34,711 nucleotides of DNA from CAZCAC01 sp964496575. GTDB taxonomy: Bacteria > Planctomycetota > UBA1135 > GCA-002686595. Of this stretch, positions 24,676-34,526 are shown piece after piece (position 1 is the stretch's first letter; the number at the start of each line of letters is the position of its first letter). A model generated the notes under the pieces. It worked only from the letters and a program-made list of their open reading frames with translations. It did not search any database and was not told the origin of the DNA. The stretch is from positions 1 through 34,711 of the forward strand of contig CAZCAC010000090.1 of assembly GCA_964496575.1 (NCBI GenBank). The letters are read 5' to 3'. The position numbers and the translations under genes are program-made.

Positions 24676-25662
24676 GTGACCTCCTCTTCCCGCAACGCCT
24701 GCGTCTCGCTCGTCCGCACCCCCCTGGTGGTCACCCTCGGGCCCGCCTCGTTCGGAGTCGAGTCGGCGCTCGCCGAAGCGGGCTCGAGCGCGTTTCGACT
24801 GAACGCGTCGCACCTCTCGCCGGCGGAGCTCGACGCCGCGATCGCCCGTGCGCGCCGGGCGCGGCCGGAATTGCCGATCGTGATCGACCTGCAAGGGGCG
24901 AAGATGCGCCTGGGCACCTTCGACGAGCGCGAGCTGCGGGAGGGGGACCTCGTGCGCTTCGCCCTCGACCCGGTCGACGAGGATGTGCTGCCGCTGCCGC
25001 ACGCGGAGCTGTTCCGCTCGGTCGAGCCGGGGCAGACGCTCAGCTGTGACGACGACCGCCTCCGCCTGCGAGTGAGGGCGATCGGGGGAGCGACGCTGGA
25101 AGCCCGCTGCACGAGCTCCGGCGTGATTCGCCCGCGCAAGGGCGTCAACCTGCTCGAGCACCCGGTCCGGCTCGACGACCTCTCTGCCGTCGACGTCGAG
25201 CACCTCGAGGTGGCCGCGCGGCACGAGCGGATCGCCGTGGCGATCTCCTTCATGCTCGACGGTTCGGAGGCGGAGTGGGTCGGGCGCCGCGCCCCCGGAC
25301 TCGCCCTGATCGGCAAGGTGGAGCGGCGCGGCGCGCTCGAGGCGCTCGACGAGCTGTGCGAGGTGGTCGACGCGCTCTGGATCTGCCGCGGTGACCTCGG
25401 CGCGCAGCTCGGCGCGGCGGAGCTGGGCCGGTGGGTGAGCGGCTTCCGCCCCGACACGCTCCCGCGTCCCGTGCTGATGGCGGGGCAGGTGCTGGAGCAC
25501 CTGACCGGGCACGCCGAACCGACTCGCTCCGAGGTGTGCCACCTGCACGACCTCGCCCGGCGCGGCTACGCGGGAATCGTGCTCTCCGACGAGACCGCGA
25601 TCGGTCGCGATCCCGTCCGCGCCGCGACGCGGGCGAAGGCTCTCTGGCCGGTGGAGGGCTGA
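24676..25662 (+). CDS. Pyruvate-kinase-like protein lacking the C-terminal domain
   Basis: This 328-residue protein starts at GTG 24676. The A and B domains of pyruvate kinase can be followed throughout: RLNASHLSPAEL (RLNFSHG region), DLQGAKMRLG (DxKGPEIR region), a B-domain with DDDRLRLRV and KGVNLL, then ALIGKVERRGALEAL with the catalytic Lys and Glu, ICRGDLGAQLG with the metal-binding Asp, and GIVLSDETAIGRDP. The normal ATQMLESM block is MAGQVLEHL here, so the catalytic-site Thr is Gly. The family's C-terminal domain (about 120 residues, regulation and tetramer contacts) is absent: the protein stops soon after the SGETA-like motif, and there is no sign of a broken tail. It could be a minimal phosphotransfer enzyme on pyruvate or a related enolate, or a non-catalytic paralog. 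Confidence 0.82.
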   Translation: MTSSSRNACVSLVRTPLVVTLGPASFGVESALAEAGSSAFRLNASHLSPAELDAAIARARRARPELPIVIDLQGAKMRLGTFDERELREGDLVRFALDPVDEDVLPLPHAELFRSVEPGQTLSCDDDRLRLRVRAIGGATLEARCTSSGVIRPRKGVNLLEHPVRLDDLSAVDVEHLEVAARHERIAVAISFMLDGSEAEWVGRRAPGLALIGKVERRGALEALDELCEVVDALWICRGDLGAQLGAAELGRWVSGFRPDTLPRPVLMAGQVLEHLTGHAEPTRSEVCHLHDLARRGYAGIVLSDETAIGRDPVRAATRAKALWPVEG

Positions 25663-25752
25663 GCCGAGGATTCTGTGTTCGGGGTACGCACGAGCGGCTC
25701 CAAAGGGGGGAAACGGCGCCCCACCGCCGCGCCGACGCACTAGGCTGGGTGG

Positions 25753-27210
25753 ATGATCACGCCGACCCTCGCCGCCGCTCTCTGGCTCGCCCTCCCCGCA
25801 ACCCTCCAGCAGGGGGCACCGACTGCGGAGCCGAGCGCTCCGCGTCCGGGCGCCGCCGGCGTCGGCGACCCCTACTACCCGGGTGTCGGCAACGGTGGGT
25901 ACGACGTGCAGCACTACGACGTCGCCCTGGACGTCGAGATGGAGAAGGGCGCGGTCGAGGCGGTGGTGAAGATAGAGGCCGTCGCGATTCACGCGCTCTC
26001 CTCCTTCAACCTCGACTTCGTCGGCCTGAAGGTGGAAGCGATCGACGTCGACGGCGAGCCGGCGAAGTTCCGGCGCGAAGGCCGCGAGCTCATCATCGAA
26101 CCCGCGGGGCCTATCGCGAAGGACCGGGCCTTCGTGGTGACGGTGAAGTACTCCGGGATCCCCGCGCCCGCTCCCGACCCTTCCGTCGAGATACTGGGCT
26201 TCGAGGGGACCGGCTGGTTCAAGACCAACTCCGGGATCTACATCCTCAGCGAGTGCATCGGTGCGGCGGGGTGGTTGCCCTGCAACGACCACCCGACCGA
26301 CAAGGCGACCTTCACCTTCCGGGTGCGCGTGCCCGAGGTGTACGTCGTGGCGGCCAACGGCCTGCTCGTCGAGGAGAAGGAGGAGGGCGACTCGAAGACC
26401 TATCTGTGGAAGGCCAGCGATCCGATGGCCACCTATCTGGCGACGATCGACATCGCTCCCTTCAAGGTGGAGGTGAAGAAGGGACCGTGGGGGATCCCGC
26501 TGCGCCTCTACTACCCGATCGGTGCCTCGAAGAAGGAGCTGAAGGTCTTCGAGCGCACCCCGGAGATGCTGAAGTTCTTCGCCAAGCACTTCGGTCCCTA
26601 TCCCTTCGAAGCGTACGGCGGCGTACTCTCGTACGAGACGATCGGCGGCGCGCTGGAGACGCAGACGATCCCCGTCTACAGCCGGTACAGCGGCGAGGAG
26701 ACCGTGGCTCACGAGATGGCCCACATGTGGTTCGGCGACTGCGTCAGCCCGGCGCGATGGCAGGACATGTGGCTCAACGAGGGTTTCGCGGTGTACGCCG
26801 AGTGGATGTGGCGCGAGCACAACGAAGGCAGCCAGGCGCTGGAGAACGAGGTCAAGAGCAACTACCGCTACGCGCGCCGTGCCTCGATCGGTCCTCCGCC
26901 CACGCCCGGTGTGCGCTGGCTCTTCGCCGGCCCGACCTACGTCCGCGGACCGCTGGTGCTGCACGCCCTGCGCCAGGAGGTGGGGCAGAAGAAGTTCTTC
27001 GAGATCCTGCAGGGCTGGGTGAAGGAGCACTTCAACGGCACGGCGACGACCGAGGACTTCGTCGCCTACTGCAACCGCGCGAACGGCGAGAGCCTCGACC
27101 CGCTCTTCGCCGAGTGGCTGTACAGCAGGGTCGTGCCGCCGGTGCCCGAGTACATGAGCCGGAAGGAGCGACGCGAGTACGAGAGGGAGAAAGGCGGCAA
27201 GGGAAAGTGA
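25753..27210 (+). CDS. Secreted M1-family zinc metallopeptidase
   Basis: The protein has 485 residues from ATG 25753, with a GGGTGG purine-rich site just upstream. A signal-like N-terminus (TLAAALWLALPATLQQG) precedes a beta-sandwich domain (about 50-240) and the catalytic domain. The zinc site is HEMAH at 320-324 plus Glu343 in LNEGFAVYAEW, the HEXXH-x18-E pattern. The exopeptidase GxMEN motif is changed to GGALETQ at about 298-304, so aminopeptidase activity is uncertain although the fold is clear. It is shorter than full-length M1 enzymes because the C-terminal helical domain is reduced. It is followed 46 nt later by the DUF6807 lipoprotein gene. Confidence 0.92.
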   Translation: MITPTLAAALWLALPATLQQGAPTAEPSAPRPGAAGVGDPYYPGVGNGGYDVQHYDVALDVEMEKGAVEAVVKIEAVAIHALSSFNLDFVGLKVEAIDVDGEPAKFRREGRELIIEPAGPIAKDRAFVVTVKYSGIPAPAPDPSVEILGFEGTGWFKTNSGIYILSECIGAAGWLPCNDHPTDKATFTFRVRVPEVYVVAANGLLVEEKEEGDSKTYLWKASDPMATYLATIDIAPFKVEVKKGPWGIPLRLYYPIGASKKELKVFERTPEMLKFFAKHFGPYPFEAYGGVLSYETIGGALETQTIPVYSRYSGEETVAHEMAHMWFGDCVSPARWQDMWLNEGFAVYAEWMWREHNEGSQALENEVKSNYRYARRASIGPPPTPGVRWLFAGPTYVRGPLVLHALRQEVGQKKFFEILQGWVKEHFNGTATTEDFVAYCNRANGESLDPLFAEWLYSRVVPPVPEYMSRKERREYEREKGGKGK

Positions 27211-27256
27211 TCGGCGTGCTAGGGTCCACAACGTGGTGGAGGACAGGAGACGAACG

Positions 27257-28198
27257 ATGATGCTCACGATTCAACTCGTGTCCCTGGCGCTGCTCTGCGC
27301 TTCGGGGTGCAACGCGACCCAGGACGAGCCGGAGCCGCCGGCTTTCGAGTTCACCGACGATCCCGAGCAGGGCGCGCTCGAGCTCACCGAGCAGGGTCGG
27401 CCCGTGTTCGCCTACCGGTACGGGGATCAGCTCCCCGAGGGTGTCGCCGCCGACCGGAAGCGCTCGTCGTACCTGCACCCCATCTTCGGCCTCGACGGCG
27501 AGATGCTGACCGACGACTTCCCCGCCGACCACTACCACCATCGGGGGCTCTCGATGATGTGGCCTCGGATGAAGGTCGGGGAGCAGGGGGTGGAGCTGTG
27601 GCACATCCAGGGCATCCGGCAGCTCTTCGATCGCTGGCTCGAGCGGCGTGTCGACGAGACCGGCGCGCACCTCGGCGTGGCGAACGACTGGACGCTCACC
27701 GACGGGACGGTGGTCGCGCACGAGAAGATCAGCTATCACGTTCATCCCTCGAGCGACCTGGGCCGCGCGATCGACGTCGAGTACCGGATCGAGGTGCAGG
27801 GCGCCGCGATCACCTTGCAGGGCGCGGCGAAGAAGGGTTACGGCGGCCTCAACCTGCGTTTCGCGCCGCGGAAGGACACGGTCCTCTTCACCGACAAGGG
27901 GAAGGCGAAGGACGGCGACAGCGTGAAGCACCCGTGGGCCGACCTCTCCGCGCGCTTCGGCGGTCGCGACGAGCTCTCGGGGATCGCCATCCTGTGCCAC
28001 CCCGAGCACCCCGACTTTCCGCCGCCCTGGACGCTGCGCCACTACGGTGTCCTGAACGTCGCCTGGCCCGGGGTCGAGGCGACGACGCTGCCGCCGAAGA
28101 AGCGAGTGACCCTGCGCTATCGACTGTGGGTCCACCGTGGCGACGCCGAAGCGGGCTGGGTGGCGGAGATGTGGAAGGAATACGCCTCGGATGAATGA
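27257..28198 (+). CDS. DUF6807 ('PmoA-like') lipoprotein
   Basis: The product has 313 residues from ATG 27257 (ATG repeated), with AGGAGA about 8 nt upstream; an upstream in-frame start at 27233 lacks a site. MMLTIQLVSLALLCASGC ends in a lipobox cysteine, so it is an exported lipoprotein. The motif DHYHHRGLSMMW (a histidine-rich cluster) and ILCHPEHPDFPPPWTLRHYG are hallmarks of this family, which is often annotated 'methane oxygenase PmoA' by a misleading name. There is no relation to particulate methane monooxygenase: no membrane spans beyond the signal. Members are common in Planctomycetota near sugar oxidoreductases. The activity is unknown, perhaps carbohydrate related. Confidence 0.88.
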   Translation: MMLTIQLVSLALLCASGCNATQDEPEPPAFEFTDDPEQGALELTEQGRPVFAYRYGDQLPEGVAADRKRSSYLHPIFGLDGEMLTDDFPADHYHHRGLSMMWPRMKVGEQGVELWHIQGIRQLFDRWLERRVDETGAHLGVANDWTLTDGTVVAHEKISYHVHPSSDLGRAIDVEYRIEVQGAAITLQGAAKKGYGGLNLRFAPRKDTVLFTDKGKAKDGDSVKHPWADLSARFGGRDELSGIAILCHPEHPDFPPPWTLRHYGVLNVAWPGVEATTLPPKKRVTLRYRLWVHRGDAEAGWVAEMWKEYASDE

Positions 28199-28274
28199 CC
28201 CGCTGAGCCGCGTCTGGCCGTAACCTGGCGAATGGTGAAGAGACGGGCTGGTCCTCGAGTGAGCGGCCCCGTTC

Positions 28275-29834
28275 TCACTGGTCTTCTTCGTCGTCTCCTC
28301 CGGCGTACCCCAGCCCCTGGAGCATCCTGATGTGCTCCGCGCTCGGCTGGTAGTTCCCGTCGGACTCCGGCAGCGGCGCGTCGAGCACCTCCGCCAGCTT
28401 CCCGAGCTGTCCGAGCATTCTCTTCGCGCGCTCGGGGTCGGACTCGATCAGGTTCACCCGCTCCCACGGGTCCTTCTTCAGGTCGTACAGCTCGTGCCGG
28501 CCGTCCTCGCCCCAGATCAGCTTGTGGTCGCCCTGCATCATCGCCCGCAGCCGCCGCGCGAACGGTTTGGGGTCGAACCCGGGGTTCATCTGCTGAATGA
28601 TCGGGAACGGCTCGCTGAAGATCGCGGGGATCTCGGCGATGCGGCGGCGCGCCGGGGTGGGGTCGAGCAGGCTCGCCGCCGACGTGTAGAGGCTCTCGGG
28701 CGGCTCGAGCCCGGCCAGCTCCAGCAAGGTCGGGAAGACGTCGTAGTTGGAGACCTCGCGCCGGTCGCGTCCCGGCTCGACGACGCCCTCCGCGTAGAGG
28801 ATCAGCGGCACCCGGATCAGGTCCTGGTACAACGAGTACTGGTGGTCGAGCAGGTGATGCTCGCCGAGGTGCTCGCCGTGGTCGGCGGTGAGCACGACGA
28901 TCGTGTCCTCCAGGTCACCGCTCGCGCGGAGCGATTCGATCAGCGACTCGAGAAGGCCGTCGAGCTCGGCGAGCGCTGCGTCGTAGGTCCCCGCCATCAC
29001 CCGCAGCTCGTCCCGCGTGTACTCGTGCAGGCCGAAGTTGTAGCGCCACAGCGGCACCCACGAGCGGTCGATGGTGTAGGAGCGCGCGACGTCCTCCGGA
29101 GACATCATTCGCTCGCGGTACTCGCGCGGCGGCAGGAGCGGACGGTGCGCCTCCATGTAGTTGATGAAGGCGAAGAAGGGGCGCTTCCCATCGCGACCCT
29201 TCAGCCAGCGCGTCAGCCCCTCCTCGGCCAGCTCTCCCGCGGCCTTGAGTACCCACGGACCGATCTGCTTCTGCTTGATGCGCATCGGGAGCTCCGAGCT
29301 GCGATCGCCTCGCAGCTTCTCCGTCACGATCTCGTAGGCGCGCTTCTGGCTCGCCGCGTCCCAGGGGTGCTCCACCTCGTCGAACCCCTGGTGGAAGTTC
29401 TCCTCTTTGGAGATGTGCGGATTGGCGGACCAGAGCCAGGTCTGGTAGCCGGCCTCGCCGAGCAGCTCGGCGATCGTCTCGTGCCGGTCATCGAGCCACA
29501 GGTGACCCTCCCGCGCGCCGTGGCGGCTGGGCAGCTTGGCGGTGAACATCGAGCCGTGCGAAGGCACCGTCGAGCCGCCGGTGGAGAGGCAGTTGTCGAA
29601 GACGCGCGCCTCCCTTGACCACCGGTCGAGGAACGGCGTCGTGTTGCGGTCGTGCCCGTAGAGTCCGAGGCGATCCGCGCGGACCGTGTCCCAGACGACC
29701 CAGAGGATGTTGGGGCGATCGATGTGCTGCTCCGGCTCCGCCGGCGAGTCGCCGCAGGAGCACCAGAGCAGGCCCGGCCCCGAGCAGAGGAACAGCGCGC
29801 CACCCATGGCGCGAACCCACGATCGCATCTTCAT
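28275..29834 (-). CDS. Sulfatase-fold (alkaline phosphatase superfamily) lipoprotein without the formylglycine cysteine
   Basis: This 519-residue protein starts at ATG 29834 (29828 is an alternative). A hydrophobic N-terminus ending CSGPGLLWCSC suggests a lipoprotein. The fold is clear: PNILWVVWDTVRADRLGLYG (metal Asp), TVVLTADHGEHLGEH written in part (metal Asp-His), and a C-terminal HELYDLKKDPWERVNL typical of sulfatases. The active-site motif C/S-x-P-S-R reads T-V-P-S-H in STVPSHGSMF, so the residue that becomes formylglycine is Thr. A true sulfatase is therefore doubtful. Threonine nucleophiles occur in relatives such as phosphoglycerol transferases, so phospho- or phosphono-transfer is possible. 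It converges with the DUF6807 gene and diverges from the membrane glycosyltransferase at 29903, 68 nt away. Confidence 0.88.
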   Translation of the reverse strand: MKMRSWVRAMGGALFLCSGPGLLWCSCGDSPAEPEQHIDRPNILWVVWDTVRADRLGLYGHDRNTTPFLDRWSREARVFDNCLSTGGSTVPSHGSMFTAKLPSRHGAREGHLWLDDRHETIAELLGEAGYQTWLWSANPHISKEENFHQGFDEVEHPWDAASQKRAYEIVTEKLRGDRSSELPMRIKQKQIGPWVLKAAGELAEEGLTRWLKGRDGKRPFFAFINYMEAHRPLLPPREYRERMMSPEDVARSYTIDRSWVPLWRYNFGLHEYTRDELRVMAGTYDAALAELDGLLESLIESLRASGDLEDTIVVLTADHGEHLGEHHLLDHQYSLYQDLIRVPLILYAEGVVEPGRDRREVSNYDVFPTLLELAGLEPPESLYTSAASLLDPTPARRRIAEIPAIFSEPFPIIQQMNPGFDPKPFARRLRAMMQGDHKLIWGEDGRHELYDLKKDPWERVNLIESDPERAKRMLGQLGKLAEVLDAPLPESDGNYQPSAEHIRMLQGLGYAGGDDEEDQ

Positions 29835-29902
29835 CGCCGGAGGATACACCGTATGATCCGGGGAGGATACGACCCAGCCCCCGCGACCAGAACCGAACCC
29901 TG

Positions 29903-31483
29903 ATGCCGGCCGATCCCTCCCCGAACGACACCCCGACCACCGATCGACCGAGCTCCCGGGTACGCGCCGCGGCCCCGGCGATCGCGATCGGGTTGACGAT
30001 TCTCGTCGGCCTCCTGCTCTTCCTGCAGACGCGGAGCCTCGGGCTGATGGGGCACGACAGCTACCCGATCATCCTGACCTCGCGAATCGAGAGCTTCGGC
30101 GACTTCATCGGCACCTTCACCGAGGAGCTGATGGATGGGCGCTACTCGGGGGATTACTACCGGCCGCTCCTGAATCTCACCTTCGCCGTCGACTACGCGA
30201 TCTCCGGGCTGGAGCCGATGGGCTACCAGCTGACCAACGTGCTGCTCTTCGGGGCGGCGGCGGTGGCCATGTTCTTCCTCGCGGGTCGGCTGTGCGGCGG
30301 GGCCGCGGTCTACGGGCCGCTGCTCGCGCTCCTCATGCTGCTCCTGCACGAGTCGCAGTTCGAGGTCCTGCCCGTTTCGCCGAGGCGTCCAGAGCTGCTC
30401 TGCGCGCTCTTCGCCTTCCTCTCGCTGTATTCACAGCTCGGGGAGAAGCAGCTCGTGCGCCGCTGGCCCTGGAAACCCGCGCTGTGGATGGGCTGCGCGG
30501 TGCTCTCCAAGGAGACGGCGCTGGTGATGCCGGCGTTCAGCTTCGTCGCGGTCTGGCTGTACTCGACCAGGAGTGGCGCGCGCGAGCGGACGATCCACGC
30601 GCTGCGCGCGATCGCCGCGCACGCGGTGATGATCGCGATCCTCGTGGGGATCCGCTTCGCCGTGCTCGGCGGGATCGGCGGGCCGGGGCCGGCGCCGCCC
30701 ATGGCCACGCAACCCGGAGCCCTCGATCTCTCGACGCAGCTCGTCCTCGTGCTCCTCGCGCCCGGGAGCTGGGCCGGATTCCGCACGTCGCTCCTGGTGC
30801 TTGCCGGGTTGCTCGCGCTCTTCGTCGTCTCCCTCTCGCTCCGAGCGTGGATGCTCTCCCGGACCGGCGCGGACCGGCCGATGGATGCGTCTCCGCTGCG
30901 CGCGATCGCCTTTGCCTCGACCTGGTTCCTGGGCCTGTGTCTCGTCTACGGCATGACCGGCCGAATCGAGCGCTGGTACTTCTTCCTGCCGGTCGCGGGG
31001 CTCTGCCTCCTCACCGGGGGCGTGCTCGAGCTCCTCCTGCAGGTGGCGCGAGGGAGCGATCCATCGACGAGGCTGCGGGCGCGAGCCGGGTTGCCGCTGC
31101 TGCTCGTCTTCGTCTTCCTCCAGGTTCGCTACTCGCCGCTATTCCACCACTACGACGAGTGGGAGCGGGCCACCGAAGCGAGCGAGGAGTACTTCAAAAG
31201 CGTGAACGTCAGGCTCATGTCCACGCCCGTCGGGAGACCGATCGCCCCGCGGCTGCCGGTGTGGGTCGAGCCCGCTCGGAGCGGTCCGGCGATCCTCGGG
31301 GGTGCGGTCCTCTCCGACTACTCCGTTCAGGCGTACTGTGATCTGACCATGCCGTTGCGGAAGGTCCGGGTGATCAGTCGGCCCGACGCCCCGCCCCCAG
31401 GCCCGGACGAGGAGGTCATCATCATCCGAGAGGTCCGCGAGGGCTTCGCGCCCGGGGGTCCGAGGCCGCGCGAGGGACGGTAG
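29903..31483 (+). CDS. Polytopic GT-C-like membrane glycosyltransferase
   Basis: The protein has 526 residues from ATG 29903; the frame is open upstream into the divergent gene, but no other start fits. Ten or more hydrophobic spans are visible, starting at about residues 26-44 (AIAIGLTILVGLLLFLQT). The first outside loop has GHDSYPIILTSRIESFGDF, with an acidic residue as in GT-C enzymes, then GDYYRPLLNLTFAVDYAISG and EPMGYQLTNVLLF. This is the pattern of PMT/Tmtc-type protein O-mannosyltransferase relatives ('YRPLxxLTFALDY...GxHLxNxLLH'). It would use a lipid-linked sugar at the outer face of the membrane. The acceptor is unknown. It ends 17 nt before the stop of the convergent phosphofructokinase. 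Confidence 0.82.
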   Translation: MPADPSPNDTPTTDRPSSRVRAAAPAIAIGLTILVGLLLFLQTRSLGLMGHDSYPIILTSRIESFGDFIGTFTEELMDGRYSGDYYRPLLNLTFAVDYAISGLEPMGYQLTNVLLFGAAAVAMFFLAGRLCGGAAVYGPLLALLMLLLHESQFEVLPVSPRRPELLCALFAFLSLYSQLGEKQLVRRWPWKPALWMGCAVLSKETALVMPAFSFVAVWLYSTRSGARERTIHALRAIAAHAVMIAILVGIRFAVLGGIGGPGPAPPMATQPGALDLSTQLVLVLLAPGSWAGFRTSLLVLAGLLALFVVSLSLRAWMLSRTGADRPMDASPLRAIAFASTWFLGLCLVYGMTGRIERWYFFLPVAGLCLLTGGVLELLLQVARGSDPSTRLRARAGLPLLLVFVFLQVRYSPLFHHYDEWERATEASEEYFKSVNVRLMSTPVGRPIAPRLPVWVEPARSGPAILGGAVLSDYSVQAYCDLTMPLRKVRVISRPDAPPPGPDEEVIIIREVREGFAPGGPRPREGR

Positions 31484-31500
31484 GCGCCTCGCCCGGCGGC

Positions 31501-32847
<1,347 letters not shown>

Positions 32848-33044
32848 GGATTGGTCCTGGCGGTCGGTGGGGCAGGGCGCGGAGATGGCGGCGTCGACTC
32901 ACTTCTATCGGAAGCGGATCCCCGTTCAACTGAGCGTCCTCGCCCTCTTTGGGCCGGCTCGGGGGCCCGGTGGGAGGTGAGATGGCCAAATCTGCGCCCG
33001 CTCACCTGGATTCGCGGTGGGGGAGGACCCTAAACTTCCCGCCC

Positions 33045-33087
33045 GGCCCCGCCAGGGGCCGTAACGCCATTCGGGGCCACGGCCCCG
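33045..33087 (+). promoter_or_regulatory. Tandem interchangeable hairpins in the leader of the PPi-type PFK gene
   Basis: GGCCCC-GCCA-GGGGCC (33045-33060) and CGGGGCC-AC-GGCCCCG (33072-33087) lie 37 nt before the ATG at 33124. The four arms share the core GGGGCC/GGCCCC, so the first arm can pair with the second or third and the fourth with the third or second. This allows mutually exclusive foldings, as in attenuators. A pyrimidine-rich run follows. It is part of the 276-nt divergent promoter region; no promoter boxes are clear. Confidence 0.3.
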
Positions 33088-33123
33088 CCTTTCCCCCCCT
33101 TCAATCGATCCTCGGAGCATCCC

Positions 33124-34362
33124 ATGGCCAAACTGTCCGGAAAAGCCCTCGTCGCCCAGGGTGGCGGCCCGACCGCCGTCATCAATCAGAGCCTGGTCGG
33201 AGCCGTCCTGGAGGCCAGGAAGTTCCCCGAGATCACCAAGGTCTACGGCGCCAAGCACGGCGTGGCCGGCATCCAGAACGAGGACTTCATCGACCTCACG
33301 CAGGCGACCACGCACAACCTCGAGCAGGTCGCCAAGACCCCGGCCTCGGCGCTGGGCTCGACCCGGGACAAGCCGGACGAGGAGTACTGCCGCCGGATGT
33401 TCGCGGTGATGCTCGCGCACGAGATCCGCTACTTCTTCTACATCGGCGGCAACGACTCCGCGGACACGTGTCACATCGTCAACGAGCAGGCCAAGGAGGT
33501 CGGCTACGAGCTGCGGACGATTCACGTCCCCAAGACGATCGACAACGATCTCGTCGGCACCGATCACTGCCCGGGCTACGGTTCGGCGGCCAAGTTCGTC
33601 GCGCAGGCCTTCGCCGGCGTGAACCTGGACAACCGGGCGATCCCGGGGGTCTACATCGGGATCGTGATGGGGCGGCATGCGGGGTTCCTGACCGCGGCCT
33701 CGGCGCTGGCGAAGAAGTTCCCCGAGGATGGACCGCACCTGGTGTACGTCCCGGAGAGGGCCTTCGATCCGGAGCAATTCGTCGAGGACGTGCAGGTAGT
33801 CTACGAGGAGCACGGTCGGTGCGTGATCGCGGCCTCGGAAGGGATTTGCGGCCTGGACGGGCAGCCGATCGTGACGACGCTGAAGACCGGGGATGTCGAG
33901 AAGGACGCTCACGGGAACGTGCAGCTGTCGGGGACGGGTGCGCTGGGTGATGTCCTGGCGGACCTGGTGAGGGCCAAGACGGACATCAAGCGGGTCCGGG
34001 CGGATACGCTGGGTTATCTGCAGCGGTCATTCCTGGGCTGTCACTCGGAGGTGGACGCGCACGAGGCTCGCGAGGTCGGCGAGAAGGCGGTTCAGTTCTC
34101 GTTCTGGCACAACGTGGACGGGTCGGTCGCGATCAAGCGAGTGGGGGACTATGCGGTCGAGTACGAGTTGATCGGTCTCGAGGACGTGGCGGCGAAGACC
34201 AAGACTATGCCCGACAGCTACCTGAACGAGGCCGGCAACATGGTGACGACGGAGTTCAGGAACTACGCCCGCCCGCTGGTCGGCTCGCTGGCGGTGAGTG
34301 ACCGGATCGCGGCGCCGTCGATCTTCAAGATCAAGGGGAGCATGGAGGCGATCGCGAAGTAG
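33124..34362 (+). CDS. 6-phosphofructokinase, diphosphate (PPi)-type
   Basis: The 412-residue protein starts at ATG 33124 with CGGAG about 7 nt upstream. The core motifs are LVAQGGGPTAVINQSL (phosphate loop), FFYIGGNDSADT, HVPKTIDNDLVGTDHCPGYG and GIVMGRHAGFLTAAS. GGND replaces the ATP-type GGDG: the Asp after the Asn matches the pyrophosphate-type pattern, in which that side chain blocks ATP. The enzyme would interconvert fructose 6-phosphate and fructose 1,6-bisphosphate reversibly with pyrophosphate. It is divergent from the ATP-type gene, so the cell has both an irreversible and a reversible route at this step. The GC-rich hairpin pair in its leader may regulate it. Confidence 0.92.
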   Translation: MAKLSGKALVAQGGGPTAVINQSLVGAVLEARKFPEITKVYGAKHGVAGIQNEDFIDLTQATTHNLEQVAKTPASALGSTRDKPDEEYCRRMFAVMLAHEIRYFFYIGGNDSADTCHIVNEQAKEVGYELRTIHVPKTIDNDLVGTDHCPGYGSAAKFVAQAFAGVNLDNRAIPGVYIGIVMGRHAGFLTAASALAKKFPEDGPHLVYVPERAFDPEQFVEDVQVVYEEHGRCVIAASEGICGLDGQPIVTTLKTGDVEKDAHGNVQLSGTGALGDVLADLVRAKTDIKRVRADTLGYLQRSFLGCHSEVDAHEAREVGEKAVQFSFWHNVDGSVAIKRVGDYAVEYELIGLEDVAAKTKTMPDSYLNEAGNMVTTEFRNYARPLVGSLAVSDRIAAPSIFKIKGSMEAIAK

Positions 34363-34433
34363 GGTTACCCGGGAGTGCGCCGGATGCGGCCGCCCGCGTT
34401 CGCCGGGGCGGGCGGGGATGTTCGGTGGCGGTT

Positions 34434-34507
34434 TGGCGTTCGCCGCAGGCGGACGGGGAGGTCCCGGTGCCGGCGTGGCGTTCGCCGCAGGCGAACGGGG
34501 AGGTCCG
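34434..34507. repeat. Two direct repeats of about 32 bp, period 42
   Basis: TGGCGTTCGCCGCAGGCG then a base change and ACGGGGAGGTCC occurs at 34434-34465 and again at 34476-34507, with one or two differences. The second copy contains the perfect inverted repeat GTTCGCC-GCA-GGCGAAC (34480-34496); the first has one mismatch in it. This looks like an array of short palindromic intergenic repeats. Confidence 0.75.
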
Positions 34508-34526
34508 CGTGCCCCAAGTGGGCACG
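34508..34526. terminator. Hairpin downstream of the repeats
   Basis: CGTGCCC-CAAGT-GGGCACG is a perfect 7-bp stem with a 5-nt loop, 145 nt after the PFK stop. There is no T-run. It may be a terminator, or a further member of the repeat family beside it. Confidence 0.35.

Noticed and set aside
24571..27267. Long open minus-strand frame across the pyruvate-kinase-like and M1 peptidase genes
   Set aside because: Composition is low-information (Arg/His/Leu-rich), with no motifs. The opposite strand has intact catalytic motifs in two genes.
27257..28198. Methane monooxygenase subunit (suggested by the family nickname PmoA)
   Set aside because: The protein is a soluble lipoprotein with a DUF6807 pattern, lacks the membrane spans of real PmoA, and no pmoB/pmoC genes are near.
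34434..34507. CRISPR array
   Set aside because: Only two imperfect repeats with a 10-nt gap, no spacers of normal size and no cas genes.
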